From a virus, in the IMG/VR virus record IMGVR_UViG_3300043429_000521, positions 1-60,124 of that record: 60,124 nt of DNA; one strand, 5' to 3'. The notes beneath the pieces were generated by a model, which saw only the letters and a list, made by a program, of their open reading frames with translations, was not told where the DNA came from and made no database searches. Position numbers and translations under genes: made by a program. Positions 1-7,855 of the stretch are shown here, piece after piece; positions within the stretch are counted from its first letter, which is position 1, and each line of letters opens with the position of its first letter.

Positions 1-148
1 TATTTCTAAATTACAATTCGATGATTTGGGGGTTCCGAATGAAACTAGGATTACGGCATTGAATGAAATTCTAAGCAATCTTAATTATAGACAATTTATC
101 AACATGCCTGAGTTGGATTTCTCTGATATAGAAAATATAAAATTTTAA
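1..148 (+). CDS. C-terminal part of an unidentified protein, tail DIENIKF
   Basis: The frame is open from the window edge and ends in TAA at 146-148, so only the last 48 residues are visible. They are mostly polar and match no family I recognise. The last seven residues, DIENIKF, recur almost unchanged at the ends of the next two proteins. The next gene starts three bases after the stop, so the three probably form one operon. The upstream part lies outside the window, so size and function cannot be judged. Confidence 0.75.
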   Translation, partial: ISKLQFDDLGVPNETRITALNEILSNLNYRQFINMPELDFSDIENIKF

Positions 149-154
149 AATATG
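127..154 (+). repeat. Gene-junction repeat, copy 1
   Basis: The 19 bases at 127-145 recur exactly at 316-334. In both copies AAAATATG follows, with one extra T in copy 1. Each copy covers the end of one gene and the start of the next, and encodes the shared IENIKF tail. The extra T explains why the first protein stops after IKF while the second reads on for two residues (KI). The TATAAAAT inside could also be a weak late promoter. Confidence 0.7.
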
Positions 155-343
155 GATTTGCGAAAAGAGATACAAAAAATTCAAAATGAATTCCCATATC
201 AAGGAACTGATTATATTGATGCATTGATTAATTTATGCGAAAATTATCATGGCGAATTAATGTTGAAAGAATATCTGGGCGAATATCCGACAGAAGATAC
301 TTTTAATCTTAGAAGTATAGAAAATATAAAATTTAAAATATGA
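152..343 (+). CDS. Small protein of unknown function with IENIKF tail
   Basis: This is a 63-residue acidic protein that I do not recognise. It has no membrane segment or cysteine motif. Its C-terminus reads SIENIKFKI, that is, the shared IENIKF tail plus two residues. These two arise because one T is missing before the stop found in the preceding gene. The stop overlaps the next ATG as ATGA, so translation is probably coupled. The ATG is preceded by AAAAT, the usual start context in this phage, where Shine-Dalgarno sequences are rare. Confidence 0.7.
   Translation: MDLRKEIQKIQNEFPYQGTDYIDALINLCENYHGELMLKEYLGEYPTEDTFNLRSIENIKFKI
316..342 (+). repeat. Gene-junction repeat, copy 2
   Basis: This is the second copy of the 19-base repeat (316-334), followed by AAAATATG. 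See the copy at 127-154. The third gene of the group keeps the same peptide tail with different codons, so the DNA identity of these two copies probably reflects recent duplication of a tail that is kept for its protein sequence. Confidence 0.7.
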
Positions 344-801
344 TAACCCAGGAAGAATTTAAGAATATTTTTGATGAAATGCATATATTAAGTGCATGGG
401 ATCATGTTGCAATAGATGATGTAGGAACTAGACTTTTTAAACACGTAGACCTACGTCTCAAACAAATACTAAATGATATTGATAACGACCATACTGAAAA
501 ATTAAAAAATGTGGTAAATGCCTTAGAAAAACAACATAAGAAAGAACTTCAAAACGAACGTAATAAAAAGATAGAAGGGTATGAAATGGCGTATAACACT
601 CTTGAAAGAGAAATGCGTTATTTAAGAGGAGAGATAGAAGATTTAAAATCGGAGATAGAAGATTTAAAATCGGAGATAGATGCAGAATATATAGAAAACG
701 AAAGACTGCGTACTATTCTTAAAGAAAAAAATGCGAAGATTATCGCACAGCCTCTTGACATTCCTCTAGATCTAGGTGATATTGAGTCGATCAAATTCTA
801 A
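340..801 (+). CDS. Coiled-coil protein with DIESIKF tail, unknown function
   Basis: This 153-residue protein is highly charged, and residues from about 45 to 130 look like a continuous coiled coil. It contains a seven-residue tandem repeat (EIEDLKS twice plus a partial copy) encoded by a 21-base DNA repeat. The last residues, DIESIKF, match the tails of the two upstream proteins, but the codons differ at most positions, so the tail is conserved as peptide. It could be a rod-like virion or assembly protein. No family is recognised. Confidence 0.7.
   Translation: MITQEEFKNIFDEMHILSAWDHVAIDDVGTRLFKHVDLRLKQILNDIDNDHTEKLKNVVNALEKQHKKELQNERNKKIEGYEMAYNTLEREMRYLRGEIEDLKSEIEDLKSEIDAEYIENERLRTILKEKNAKIIAQPLDIPLDLGDIESIKF
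631..680 (+). repeat. 21-bp tandem repeat inside the coiled-coil gene
   Basis: Two exact 21-base units (631-651 and 652-672) are followed by 8 bases of a third. The period is seven codons, so the repeat adds whole heptads (EIEDLKS) to the coiled coil and could change its length by slippage without shifting the frame. Confidence 0.85.
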
Positions 802-817
802 CCGAATTTGTAAACAT

Positions 818-825
818 TATAAAAT
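818..825 (+). promoter_or_regulatory. Possible late-type promoter, TATAAAAT
   Basis: TATAAAAT followed by ACT and the ATG at 829 resembles the T4 late consensus TATAAATACTATT with one extra A. The spacing to the ATG (3 bases) is shorter than at the better candidates in this window (4-7), so this is weak. Confidence 0.3.
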
Positions 826-828
826 ACT

Positions 829-1239
829 ATGAGTAACCAAAATACAGAAGAAGTACCCAACGAACAGGAACAGACTGGAAAAGTCGAAAAGAAATTCACA
901 CAAGCACTGGACCGTTTAGTGGCTGTGGTAGGTGGTAAAGAAAACCTAAAGATACCTAATAAGGTTCCAAAAGATCAATTAGGAAGTGTCATCTCGGAAC
1001 TTTTCAGCGAGGAGCGGGATGTGGTATTGAAGGATACGAAAGAAAAACTTCGCAACCTTCTGAAGCAATTTGCAGAAATGACAAAGGCTCTTGAAGCAAA
1101 GAAACAAGAACTGGCAAAGCTGGAAAAACAGAAGAAAGAAGAGTTTATTAAAGCTGCTGAAGAACTCTTTAATAAGATTCAAGACGTAGGAGAAGTTGAA
1201 AAACTCTATTATAAAGGTCTAAAAGAAGCTACCGCATAA
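829..1239 (+). CDS. Lysine/glutamate-rich coiled-coil protein, unknown function
   Basis: This 136-residue protein has a disordered acidic N-terminus (residues 1-20), a short globular-looking part with GGKEN (35-39), and a strong coiled coil at about 70-120 rich in Lys, Glu and Ala. It has no cysteine or membrane segment. It is the last gene before a perfect terminator, so it ends the + operon that continues upstream of the window. It lacks the IKF tail of its neighbours. It could be a structural or scaffold-like component; no family is recognised. Confidence 0.75.
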   Translation: MSNQNTEEVPNEQEQTGKVEKKFTQALDRLVAVVGGKENLKIPNKVPKDQLGSVISELFSEERDVVLKDTKEKLRNLLKQFAEMTKALEAKKQELAKLEKQKKEEFIKAAEELFNKIQDVGEVEKLYYKGLKEATA

Positions 1240-1254
1240 AGATAAACGACTAAT

Positions 1255-1286
1255 AAAAAACCCGCTAAGAAATTAGCGGGTTTTTT
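1255..1286. terminator. Bidirectional intrinsic terminator
   Basis: The stem is a perfect 14-bp inverted repeat (1255-1268 with 1273-1286) around a GAAA tetraloop. The GC-rich core is CCCGCTAA, flanked by A6 on one side and T6 on the other, so it should work on both strands. It separates the converging genes ending at 1239 (+) and 1290 (-). Confidence 0.95.
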
Positions 1287-1289
1287 ATT

Positions 1290-2630
1290 TTATCTGAATT
1301 GTTGAGGATTATTCTTCAAGAATGACTGACATTCTTTACGTTTATCATCTCCATAAGGAGTTGTGTAGAGCAATACATATTCATCTAAGTGATCTTGAAG
1401 AAGATAACCATCAGAATATTTCTTTGCAAAGTCACTAGCTTCTTCGTATTTTAATTCTGATGATAGAATGTCATCTAAAATATTAAACATCTGATCACTG
1501 GTATCGAAAAGATATTTCCATCCATCAAAATTATAACAATCTATATTCTGTGCAACACACGGAATGCCTTGCATACCTGCTTCAGTAAGCTTGATATTTG
1601 CTTTGGAACGAGAAAATGCATTATTTTGAAGGGGTGCAATACTTGCATTGACCTTCAATTTCTTAATCATCTCAGGATATTCCGTAATCGGACACCAGTT
1701 ATGAAATTCTATTCCTTTTCCTACAAATTGTTTAAGTTTTAACGGGATTGCACCAAGAAATACCCATTCATACTTTTTATCAACCATAATATCGCGGGCA
1801 ATTGCATCGACGACTCCGCCAAAATCATCTTGCTGATTAACTTTATTGGCAACATCGAAGTGAGTTCCACTTCCTGCATATAAGATACGAGGTTTAGCTT
1901 TATGTTTACGGTACGTTTCGAGGACTCGTTCCTTATCATAGCCACGATCTATCCAGTTTTTAGGAGCATAGTTTGGAATAACAGAAATTTTATCGAAATT
2001 TAGATGCTTCTTATAATGTTGGCGCATATGTTCTGATGGTACTGTCATCTCATCAACATATTTCATCGCCTCAGTAACATTTCTAAGAATAGAGTCGTCG
2101 GTAAATGCAGATTTACATACATTATAATCAGGTATATCAGCGGCAGGACATACAATATCATCGCATTCCCATATAATTCTAAAACCTTTACCAGTTTGAG
2201 ATTTTAGATCATCAGAAACCTTGCGAAGGAATTTGATGAATTCGATCTGTGGTTCTGTACATTGTCTCTGTAATCTTACAGCATCAATACCGCCATAGAA
2301 CTGCCCTATAGTGACCATTTGATACAAGGTCATTACGACAGCCTTGTTATGTGCAAGAAGCTCTTCAGAAGGCCAAAGAAGCCGCCAAAATGCACAACCT
2401 GATTGATCTGCACAGTAATGTATAACCCTTGGTAATCCTTCTCCCGGAGTCGGAAGTTTTATCTCAGACCTATCTTGAAGTTTTACATTAAGTTCTCCAA
2501 ACATCTTAGGCCCATATCCTCGGAAAGGGCTTTTTAAATTAGAAAGTTCTTGCGAATTCTGAGAAGGGTTCCTAACTAACGGAGTTAAATTAGGTACTTG
2601 TTTAAGAGGTTCTTTAACAATAGTAGGCAT
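1290..2630 (-). CDS. GT4-like glycosyltransferase
   Basis: This 446-residue protein has the two-lobed GT-B layout. Near residue 330 the segment FSRSKANIKLTEAGMQGIP matches the donor-binding motif of GT4 enzymes (small residues, Lys, then E-x-G-x-P). The N-terminal 60 residues are low complexity and may be a linker or targeting region. The family transfers a sugar from a nucleotide donor. The target here is unknown, perhaps a virion or surface glycan, as many sugar genes follow. The start codon lies in the arm of a perfect hairpin (2625-2654). It follows gp46 in the same direction. Confidence 0.75.
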   Translation of the reverse strand: MPTIVKEPLKQVPNLTPLVRNPSQNSQELSNLKSPFRGYGPKMFGELNVKLQDRSEIKLPTPGEGLPRVIHYCADQSGCAFWRLLWPSEELLAHNKAVVMTLYQMVTIGQFYGGIDAVRLQRQCTEPQIEFIKFLRKVSDDLKSQTGKGFRIIWECDDIVCPAADIPDYNVCKSAFTDDSILRNVTEAMKYVDEMTVPSEHMRQHYKKHLNFDKISVIPNYAPKNWIDRGYDKERVLETYRKHKAKPRILYAGSGTHFDVANKVNQQDDFGGVVDAIARDIMVDKKYEWVFLGAIPLKLKQFVGKGIEFHNWCPITEYPEMIKKLKVNASIAPLQNNAFSRSKANIKLTEAGMQGIPCVAQNIDCYNFDGWKYLFDTSDQMFNILDDILSSELKYEEASDFAKKYSDGYLLQDHLDEYVLLYTTPYGDDKRKECQSFLKNNPQQFR

Positions 2631-2654
2631 GTTTAATTTTATTTAAACATGCCT
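2625..2654 (-). promoter_or_regulatory. Perfect inverted repeat covering the start codon of the GT4 gene
   Basis: A 12-bp arm at 2625-2636 pairs perfectly with 2643-2654 around a 6-base loop. On the - strand the ATG at 2630 lies in the 3' arm. No T-run follows in the direction of transcription, so it is not an ordinary terminator of gp46. It may hide the start codon in mRNA or bind a protein as an operator. A similar arrangement occurs at 39403-39435. Confidence 0.65.
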
Positions 2655-2664
2655 TTTATCACTA

Positions 2665-4416
2665 TCAAGAATTATTCTTATCTTCTATTCTTGTTATTCC
2701 GTTTTCTTTGATAAGATGTATAACATCGCATCCCGATTCATCAACATTTTCCTTCCTGTGTGTTACAATAAAATAACACTCATCAGAAGATTCTTTCAAC
2801 AATTCTATAATATTGAACATTCCTTTTTCAGATAATGCGGAGTCGAACAATTCGTCCATCACCGTCAAATTAACTGATATATTACTCTGAAGTCTACGAA
2901 TATCTCTAAATGCGAATAACATAGAGAAATCGACTCGTTTAGCTTCACCACCACTCAAAGAACCATAGGAAAAGGCTTCTCCGTCTTTATGCGTAATAGT
3001 TTCTTCAAAATATTCATCAAAGTGAACTCGATAAGGGGAACCTAGTCGAACCATATATTGGTTGATTCTTTCGTTGAAGGATTCTATAACCTTCTTAACC
3101 ATAAGTGATTTTATACCAGTAGGAGATGCCATCTGTTTCACTATATCAGCAAGGCGAACATCCTTATTCCACTTCAACAGTTCGGTCTGTTTATTTGTTA
3201 ATTGTTCAGATGTCTCGACCACTTTATTCATGAACGGATTCTGGAAATCTTTGACCGAATCTAATTGACCATTTAATTTATCAATCTCTCGCTGACTTTC
3301 GGAGAATTTTAATTGTTCTTTAGTCAAAGTGTTGATAGAATTTACTATATCAGAATACGTCTTCTGTAGAAGATCTTTCTCCTTTTTAACAAATTCTATA
3401 CCTTTATCGAGTTTATTTATGAAATCACGTTTTTCTGTAATAGTCTTCTTCAGCGTTTGTTTCTCTTCATCTAATACTTTCGGATTATGTTCGTCAAATG
3501 GACGTTTGCAAGTTGGGCACTCTAATTTTATATTATCAAAATCGTTGAGCTTTTTCTGGAATTCATCTAATGCGAATTTAAGCTCATATCTCTTGGATTG
3601 TGCAATGCCTATTTTTCCATCCTTAGCTTGTATGGCGGTCAACAACTCTTCTTTCTGATTATTGAGTTCATCAATCTTGGCTGAATTATCAATAGGTTGG
3701 ATATCTCGACAATCTTGAATCTTCTGTTCTAATTGCTGAATATCTTTTTTATTCTTCTCTTCTGCCTGATTGAGATACTGTTTATCAGATTCCAAGGTTT
3801 TTACCAATTGATTAACTTGAAATTCCACCTTCCCGCGTTCATCTGCAACGGTTTTATATTCATCCTTCGCCTTTTTAAAAAATTCTGCAAATGCCTCCAA
3901 GCCTAATATACCTTCAATGAACTTAACTTTAGGGTCTTTCCCCTGATTCAAGAATGATAGAGAATCTTTATTAGTCATTACAACCGTATTAGTGAACACT
4001 GTCTTTGATATTCCCAATGCAGCAATAATATCCTTGGTTGTTTCGGCAATAGATTTGGTATATTTCTCCCATTCCCCATCTATCTCTAATATAAGACGAC
4101 TAGGCCCGATAGAACGGGTTATATGATATTGAACGCCGTTAACCTTCAACCATCCTTCAACGAAACAAGTTCCTCTAGTTCTTTTATTTGGGATTAGATT
4201 TAGATTTATCTTTCTATAGGTCTCCCCAAAAATCAAAAAGGATAAAGAATCAACTATTAGAGAGGTCTTACCCACTCCATTTGTATCATCTTCATCCTTA
4301 TTGTATCCCGTTACGAACGTGATACCATTTTTGAACTCTACTTCTATGGGAGTGTTCCCATATGATAGAAAATTTTGTATTCTTATTTTTTGAAATTCGA
4401 CATTCCGATGATGCAT
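2665..4416 (-). CDS. 46: Recombination endonuclease subunit gp46 (SbcC/Rad50-like ATPase)
   Basis: This 583-residue protein is the size of T4 gp46. It has an N-terminal Walker A (NGVGKTSL), two coiled-coil arms around a zinc-hook motif CPTC near residue 300, an ABC signature LSGGE, a Walker B VMDELFD, and an H-loop THR. With gp47 it forms the nuclease/ATPase that resects DNA ends to feed recombination-dependent replication. The partner gp47 is some 15 kb downstream on the same strand, an unusual separation, since in T4 the genes are close together. The assignment is secure. Confidence 0.93.
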   Translation of the reverse strand: MHHRNVEFQKIRIQNFLSYGNTPIEVEFKNGITFVTGYNKDEDDTNGVGKTSLIVDSLSFLIFGETYRKINLNLIPNKRTRGTCFVEGWLKVNGVQYHITRSIGPSRLILEIDGEWEKYTKSIAETTKDIIAALGISKTVFTNTVVMTNKDSLSFLNQGKDPKVKFIEGILGLEAFAEFFKKAKDEYKTVADERGKVEFQVNQLVKTLESDKQYLNQAEEKNKKDIQQLEQKIQDCRDIQPIDNSAKIDELNNQKEELLTAIQAKDGKIGIAQSKRYELKFALDEFQKKLNDFDNIKLECPTCKRPFDEHNPKVLDEEKQTLKKTITEKRDFINKLDKGIEFVKKEKDLLQKTYSDIVNSINTLTKEQLKFSESQREIDKLNGQLDSVKDFQNPFMNKVVETSEQLTNKQTELLKWNKDVRLADIVKQMASPTGIKSLMVKKVIESFNERINQYMVRLGSPYRVHFDEYFEETITHKDGEAFSYGSLSGGEAKRVDFSMLFAFRDIRRLQSNISVNLTVMDELFDSALSEKGMFNIIELLKESSDECYFIVTHRKENVDESGCDVIHLIKENGITRIEDKNNS

Positions 4417-4442
4417 TAGAATACTTTACATCATACTGAATA

Positions 4443-4676
4443 CTATTTCAACGATTCTTGAACTACTTCTAGTTCTGCTCTAGTAATTTCTTTTGCAAGA
4501 AACTTCGTAATAGCATCCTGAAGAAGTTTTGATTTATTTTGTTCTAGTCTCAATTGTTCATCTGCAAGATTTTGTGCAACCGCTTCTTGTTGAACTTCAA
4601 TCCTCGGATCTATCCCGCCGAATTCTGGGCGATTTGCAATGTTACTGTTACCGAATACTTTACCTGTGGTCATCAT
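4443..4676 (-). CDS. Small protein of unknown function
   Basis: This is a 77-residue protein with a flexible N-terminus and a Gln/Glu/Leu-rich helix in the second half. I do not recognise it. The ATG at 4676 is preferred over the TTG at 4682. A late-promoter-like AGTAAATA lies 7 bases upstream, overlapping the stop of the epimerase gene. It lies between that gene and gp46 with short gaps. Confidence 0.65.
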   Translation of the reverse strand: MMTTGKVFGNSNIANRPEFGGIDPRIEVQQEAVAQNLADEQLRLEQNKSKLLQDAITKFLAKEITRAELEVVQESLK

Positions 4677-4682
4677 AGACAA

Positions 4683-5747
4683 TTATTTACTTTCTAATTG
4701 CTTCTTAATCCAGAAATAAGTTTTCTCTAATCCATATATAAGAGGATAATCAGGGGACCAACCAAGTTTTTCCTCAATTAGAGTATTGTCTGAATTTCTT
4801 CCACGAACTCCTAGAGGTCCAGGAATGTGTTTTTTAGTTAGTTTCTTCTTTTCAAAAGAACATGCCAAATCTACCAACTCATTTATAGTGACCATTTCTG
4901 ATGATCCGATATTAACAGGACCGGTAAAATCAGACTCCATCAATCTACGAATACCTTCAATGCATTCATCAATATATAAAAAGCTTCTTGTCTGTTCACC
5001 ATCTCCCCAAATCTCGATTTCACCATTAGATTCGAGAACCTTTCGACATATTGCTGCTGGTGCCTTCTCTTTTCCACCTGTCCAAGTTCCTAAAGGCCCG
5101 AAGATATTATGGAAACGTGCAATACGAACATCTAAACCGTAGTTACGATGATATGCAAGGTACAATCTCTCACTGAAAAGCTTCTCCCACCCATACTCGC
5201 TATCGGGCGCTGCCGGGTACGCCGAATCCTCGCTACAATTAGGATTATCAGGGTCTTCTTGGTTATGTGCGGGATACATACATGCGGAAGATGAATAGAA
5301 GACTTTGGTGTTTGGAGTGTCTACACTTCTAACTATACCTTTTTTATGTTGCTCTATTAAATCTAAGACTATTTTGCAACAATTAAGATTGATTTTTGCG
5401 GAATTTGTCATCACATTTGCATCATTGTTACCAGAAAATATGTAGCCAGCTCCTCCCATGTCTGCCGCTAATTGATATACTTCATCAAATGGTATATATT
5501 CATGTATTGGAGATACTTGATCTTCTACCCAATTATAAGCACCGATATGATATGTATATTTATATTGATCTTTTGATAGATCGGCTATTTTAAAATCATC
5601 TGCTCTTGATTTTTCTTGATATTCAGGATATTTCAAATCTACTCCACGAACCCAATATCCTTCATCTTTAAGCCTATTTACTAGATGATTTCCGATGAAG
5701 CCGCCAGCCCCCAACACCAATGCCGTCTTTTGTTTGTTCATTTTCAT
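4683..5747 (-). CDS. GDP-mannose 3,5-epimerase-like NAD-dependent epimerase
   Basis: This 354-residue short-chain epimerase has a Rossmann motif GAGGFIG near the start, AADMGGAGYI, SSACMYP and YGWEK (catalytic Ser, Tyr and Lys), then RFHNIFGPLGTW, KEKAPAAICRK and GVRGRNSDN. These segments match plant GDP-D-mannose 3,5-epimerase closely along the whole length, including IDECIEG. That enzyme makes GDP-L-galactose or GDP-L-gulose from GDP-mannose. I start it at the ATG at 5747 because AAAT precedes it; an ATG further upstream (5774) and one two codons downstream (5741) are also possible. It lies in a long glycan gene array and probably feeds one of its transferases. Confidence 0.88.
   Translation of the reverse strand: MKMNKQKTALVLGAGGFIGNHLVNRLKDEGYWVRGVDLKYPEYQEKSRADDFKIADLSKDQYKYTYHIGAYNWVEDQVSPIHEYIPFDEVYQLAADMGGAGYIFSGNNDANVMTNSAKINLNCCKIVLDLIEQHKKGIVRSVDTPNTKVFYSSSACMYPAHNQEDPDNPNCSEDSAYPAAPDSEYGWEKLFSERLYLAYHRNYGLDVRIARFHNIFGPLGTWTGGKEKAPAAICRKVLESNGEIEIWGDGEQTRSFLYIDECIEGIRRLMESDFTGPVNIGSSEMVTINELVDLACSFEKKKLTKKHIPGPLGVRGRNSDNTLIEEKLGWSPDYPLIYGLEKTYFWIKKQLESK
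4684..4691 (-). promoter_or_regulatory. Late promoter candidate AGTAAATA
   Basis: On the - strand AGTAAATA matches TATAAATA at six of eight positions and lies 7 bases before the ATG at 4676. The same octamer with the same spacing precedes the + gene at 24431. Confidence 0.45.
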
Positions 5748-5871
5748 ATTTAGTATCGTTATTTTCAGATTCAAACGAAGAGTTTATATGTCTATATTTC
5801 TTCGAGGATGTGTAAGGACATTGATCATAATAATCACTATACAGTTCTTTTTCGTAATTTTTAGGATACAT
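5674..5871 (-). CDS. Possible small protein overlapping the epimerase start
   Basis: A 65-codon frame starts directly after the stop of the preceding gene in the usual AAAAATATG context and fills the 130-base gap before the epimerase, then overlaps its first 74 bases in another frame. The product would be Tyr/Ser/Lys-rich. It is unlike anything I know. The long overlap argues against it, and the start context argues for it. Confidence 0.35.
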   Translation of the reverse strand: MYPKNYEKELYSDYYDQCPYTSSKKYRHINSSFESENNDTKYENEQTKDGIGVGGWRLHRKSSSK

Positions 5872-5878
5872 ATTTTTA

Positions 5879-6574
5879 TTAACGGTTTTCGATATTATAA
5901 CCCATTGTCAGTTCTGATGCATACGTTCCATCATTTCGTAATAATACAAATTCCAAACGACTTCTACATACTTTTATATTCAATTGTTCGATACAATGTT
6001 TTAGATATGTCTCATAATGCATCAATCCTCCGTAGTTAAAATAATCATCTATATATTCTATACGCGAACATATATAATCCATATTTGAAGAATTTGAAAA
6101 ATAGAGTCTGTCATTGTAACCAAACCAATCATCATGGTCGCTGGTATACATATAATTTTTCATATCCCATTCCTCGACACTATTTTCCAGAGAGGAACTG
6201 TTTATGGGTAATATATCTGGACGAATTCTAACTACGCAATCATACTTAAAATTATTATTATTCTCGTATTCTTTTTTAATGTCATTGCACCTTTTCAAAC
6301 AATGTAACTGCCGAAGCATACCTTGTATAAAAACTTCGGGTCTTTTTCTAGCATTATACATTTTTTCATCGTACGTTATGCGATCCTCAGTAAGAATATG
6401 TTTAGTTCTTTTGTCTTTTTCGAAAATTGACATCTTATGAAGATCAGGATCATCGGCCCATGTATATACAAAAAAATCTACATTTGAAAATTTAGACACT
6501 ATGTTTTTATCTATGGAAGGGAAAGTTTTATCTAAACTACGAAGTTCTCCTGAAAAACAAAAAGCAGTTCTCAT
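5879..6574 (-). CDS. Putative glycosyltransferase-like protein
   Basis: The 231-residue protein begins MRTAFCFSGELRSL and has YDCVVRIRPDI near residue 120, which resembles the R-x-R-x-D segment of some bacterial polysaccharide-synthesis transferases. The ATG at 6574 overlaps the stop of the methyltransferase gene as ATGA, so I prefer it over the start four codons upstream. It lies between a methyltransferase and the GDP-mannose epimerase, which fits a role in making a phage-encoded glycan. The exact family is uncertain. Confidence 0.6.
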   Translation of the reverse strand: MRTAFCFSGELRSLDKTFPSIDKNIVSKFSNVDFFVYTWADDPDLHKMSIFEKDKRTKHILTEDRITYDEKMYNARKRPEVFIQGMLRQLHCLKRCNDIKKEYENNNNFKYDCVVRIRPDILPINSSSLENSVEEWDMKNYMYTSDHDDWFGYNDRLYFSNSSNMDYICSRIEYIDDYFNYGGLMHYETYLKHCIEQLNIKVCRSRLEFVLLRNDGTYASELTMGYNIENR

Positions 6575-7083
6575 AATTTTACACAATCCACGAAAATTGT
6601 TTCTATATTATTTATTTTCTCGCCAATAACATGGTGATGATTTAATATATTAGTACATGCCTCTGGGGGATCGGTCAGTATAGCAAACCCCATACATTGT
6701 AAAATAGCTGATAGAGAGTCTTTTTCCCAAATAGTTAAATGCCCATGATTAAAAATTATAGATTTCACAGCGTCTTTTCTAGTCGCCGAACCCCACCCAT
6801 GTTTAGCTATAAAGTCGAAATAATCTTGATCAGCTAATGTGAAAATGCGACTCACGCACGGAACAGCTATTCGCAAAATTCCATTTTTATTGAGAATTCG
6901 GTAACACTCTTCGAAGAAATTCCATGCATCATGAATAGAAACATGTTCTACAACATGTTCTGCAAGAATTTGATCTACAGAATTGTTAACAAAGGGTAGA
7001 GGCTTTGTTATATCTACTTCCCAATCATAATTTTCCCATCCGGGAATTCTATTACCACCACAACCAAATTGTACTCGTCTCAT
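6571..7083 (-). CDS. SAM-dependent methyltransferase (class I)
   Basis: The 170-residue protein has a GCGGNRIPGWENYD motif I region at residues 8-21, then acidic DI, a PF-x-x-x-S-x-D segment typical of small-molecule methyltransferases, and AEHVVEHV near residue 41, a hallmark of this family. Such enzymes often methylate sugars or lipids. Its place between a radical SAM enzyme and a transferase suggests sugar methylation. The ATG is preceded by AAAAAT. Confidence 0.8.
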   Translation of the reverse strand: MRRVQFGCGGNRIPGWENYDWEVDITKPLPFVNNSVDQILAEHVVEHVSIHDAWNFFEECYRILNKNGILRIAVPCVSRIFTLADQDYFDFIAKHGWGSATRKDAVKSIIFNHGHLTIWEKDSLSAILQCMGFAILTDPPEACTNILNHHHVIGEKINNIETIFVDCVKL

Positions 7084-7087
7084 ATTT

Positions 7088-7855
7088 TTATATTCTTACA
7101 GCCCACTCGCACCTCCGACAAATAGAATCTTTAGGAGGGTTTATATTATTTTTATATTTTTCTGCTTTATCCCATATAACAGTATAGGGGTCTTTTAGTA
7201 AATTTCCACTAGGCATAGTTAAACCATAATCCATACAACATATGTAAACATCCCCGTTCGGAAGAACGACATTTTGATGCCACCTATTCATTCCACATGC
7301 GATATTACCTTCCAAGTAATGCACCCCTATATCTAAATTTCCTCCCCTACTTAACATAGTAGGAATCTCGTATGAAATATGTTTAGAACGTAGATATTTA
7401 TCTATCTGATCAGTCACATTACCCATTGCCATATACGAGCCGACTATTCTAGTAGTTAAGAATAACTCATGCGCTTCTATCCATTTATCATCTTGAACCT
7501 TCATAGCCTTTTGATCCGCTACATGTATTCTGAAAAATGCTGGTTTATAACTTTTTAATATCTCCGCCCCCTCAGGCATTAATCCTATTAAAGTACTATA
7601 TACATGAACTTTATGTCCTTTTTCGACAGCATATTTTAACATAAAAGGAGCCTCCTTATTGAGGAAAGGCTCGGCAAAACCTGAAAAATGTATATCAATG
7701 GACGTAGGGACAGTTTCTATTATCTTCTCGAAATCGGATAATGTCATTGAAACATGTTTTTTATCCTCATAAGCAGTATTCAAAGTTTTCTGTGGACAGA
7801 AGGCACATGCCAATCTGCATCCTATACGAGTTGTTATTTCTAGATGGCCGTGCAT
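7088..7855 (-). CDS. Radical SAM enzyme with C-terminal auxiliary cluster region
   Basis: This 255-residue protein has the radical SAM cluster motif at C13, C17 and C20 (CxxxCxxC), followed by GFAEPFLN. The C-terminal part has C and CC positions around LPNGDVYICCMD and ends CRRCEW, which looks like a SPASM-type auxiliary Fe-S region. These proteins use SAM to start radical reactions on peptides or sugars. The neighbours are sugar genes and a methyltransferase. The start overlaps the upstream stop by one base (TAATG). The substrate is unknown. Confidence 0.85.
   Translation of the reverse strand: MHGHLEITTRIGCRLACAFCPQKTLNTAYEDKKHVSMTLSDFEKIIETVPTSIDIHFSGFAEPFLNKEAPFMLKYAVEKGHKVHVYSTLIGLMPEGAEILKSYKPAFFRIHVADQKAMKVQDDKWIEAHELFLTTRIVGSYMAMGNVTDQIDKYLRSKHISYEIPTMLSRGGNLDIGVHYLEGNIACGMNRWHQNVVLPNGDVYICCMDYGLTMPSGNLLKDPYTVIWDKAEKYKNNINPPKDSICRRCEWAVRI

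Noticed and set aside
137-151. TATAAAAT before the genes at 152 and 340 as late promoters
   Set aside because: They match only six of eight positions, lie 7-8 bases from the ATG, and the sequence is explained by the shared peptide tail and the duplication. Kept only as a possibility in the repeat entries.
979-1182. Long - strand frame opposite the coiled-coil gene
   Set aside because: It is a Phe/Leu-rich mirror of Lys/Glu codons on the + strand. Many similar shadows (for example 3329-3658 and 44556-45032) were left out for the same reason.
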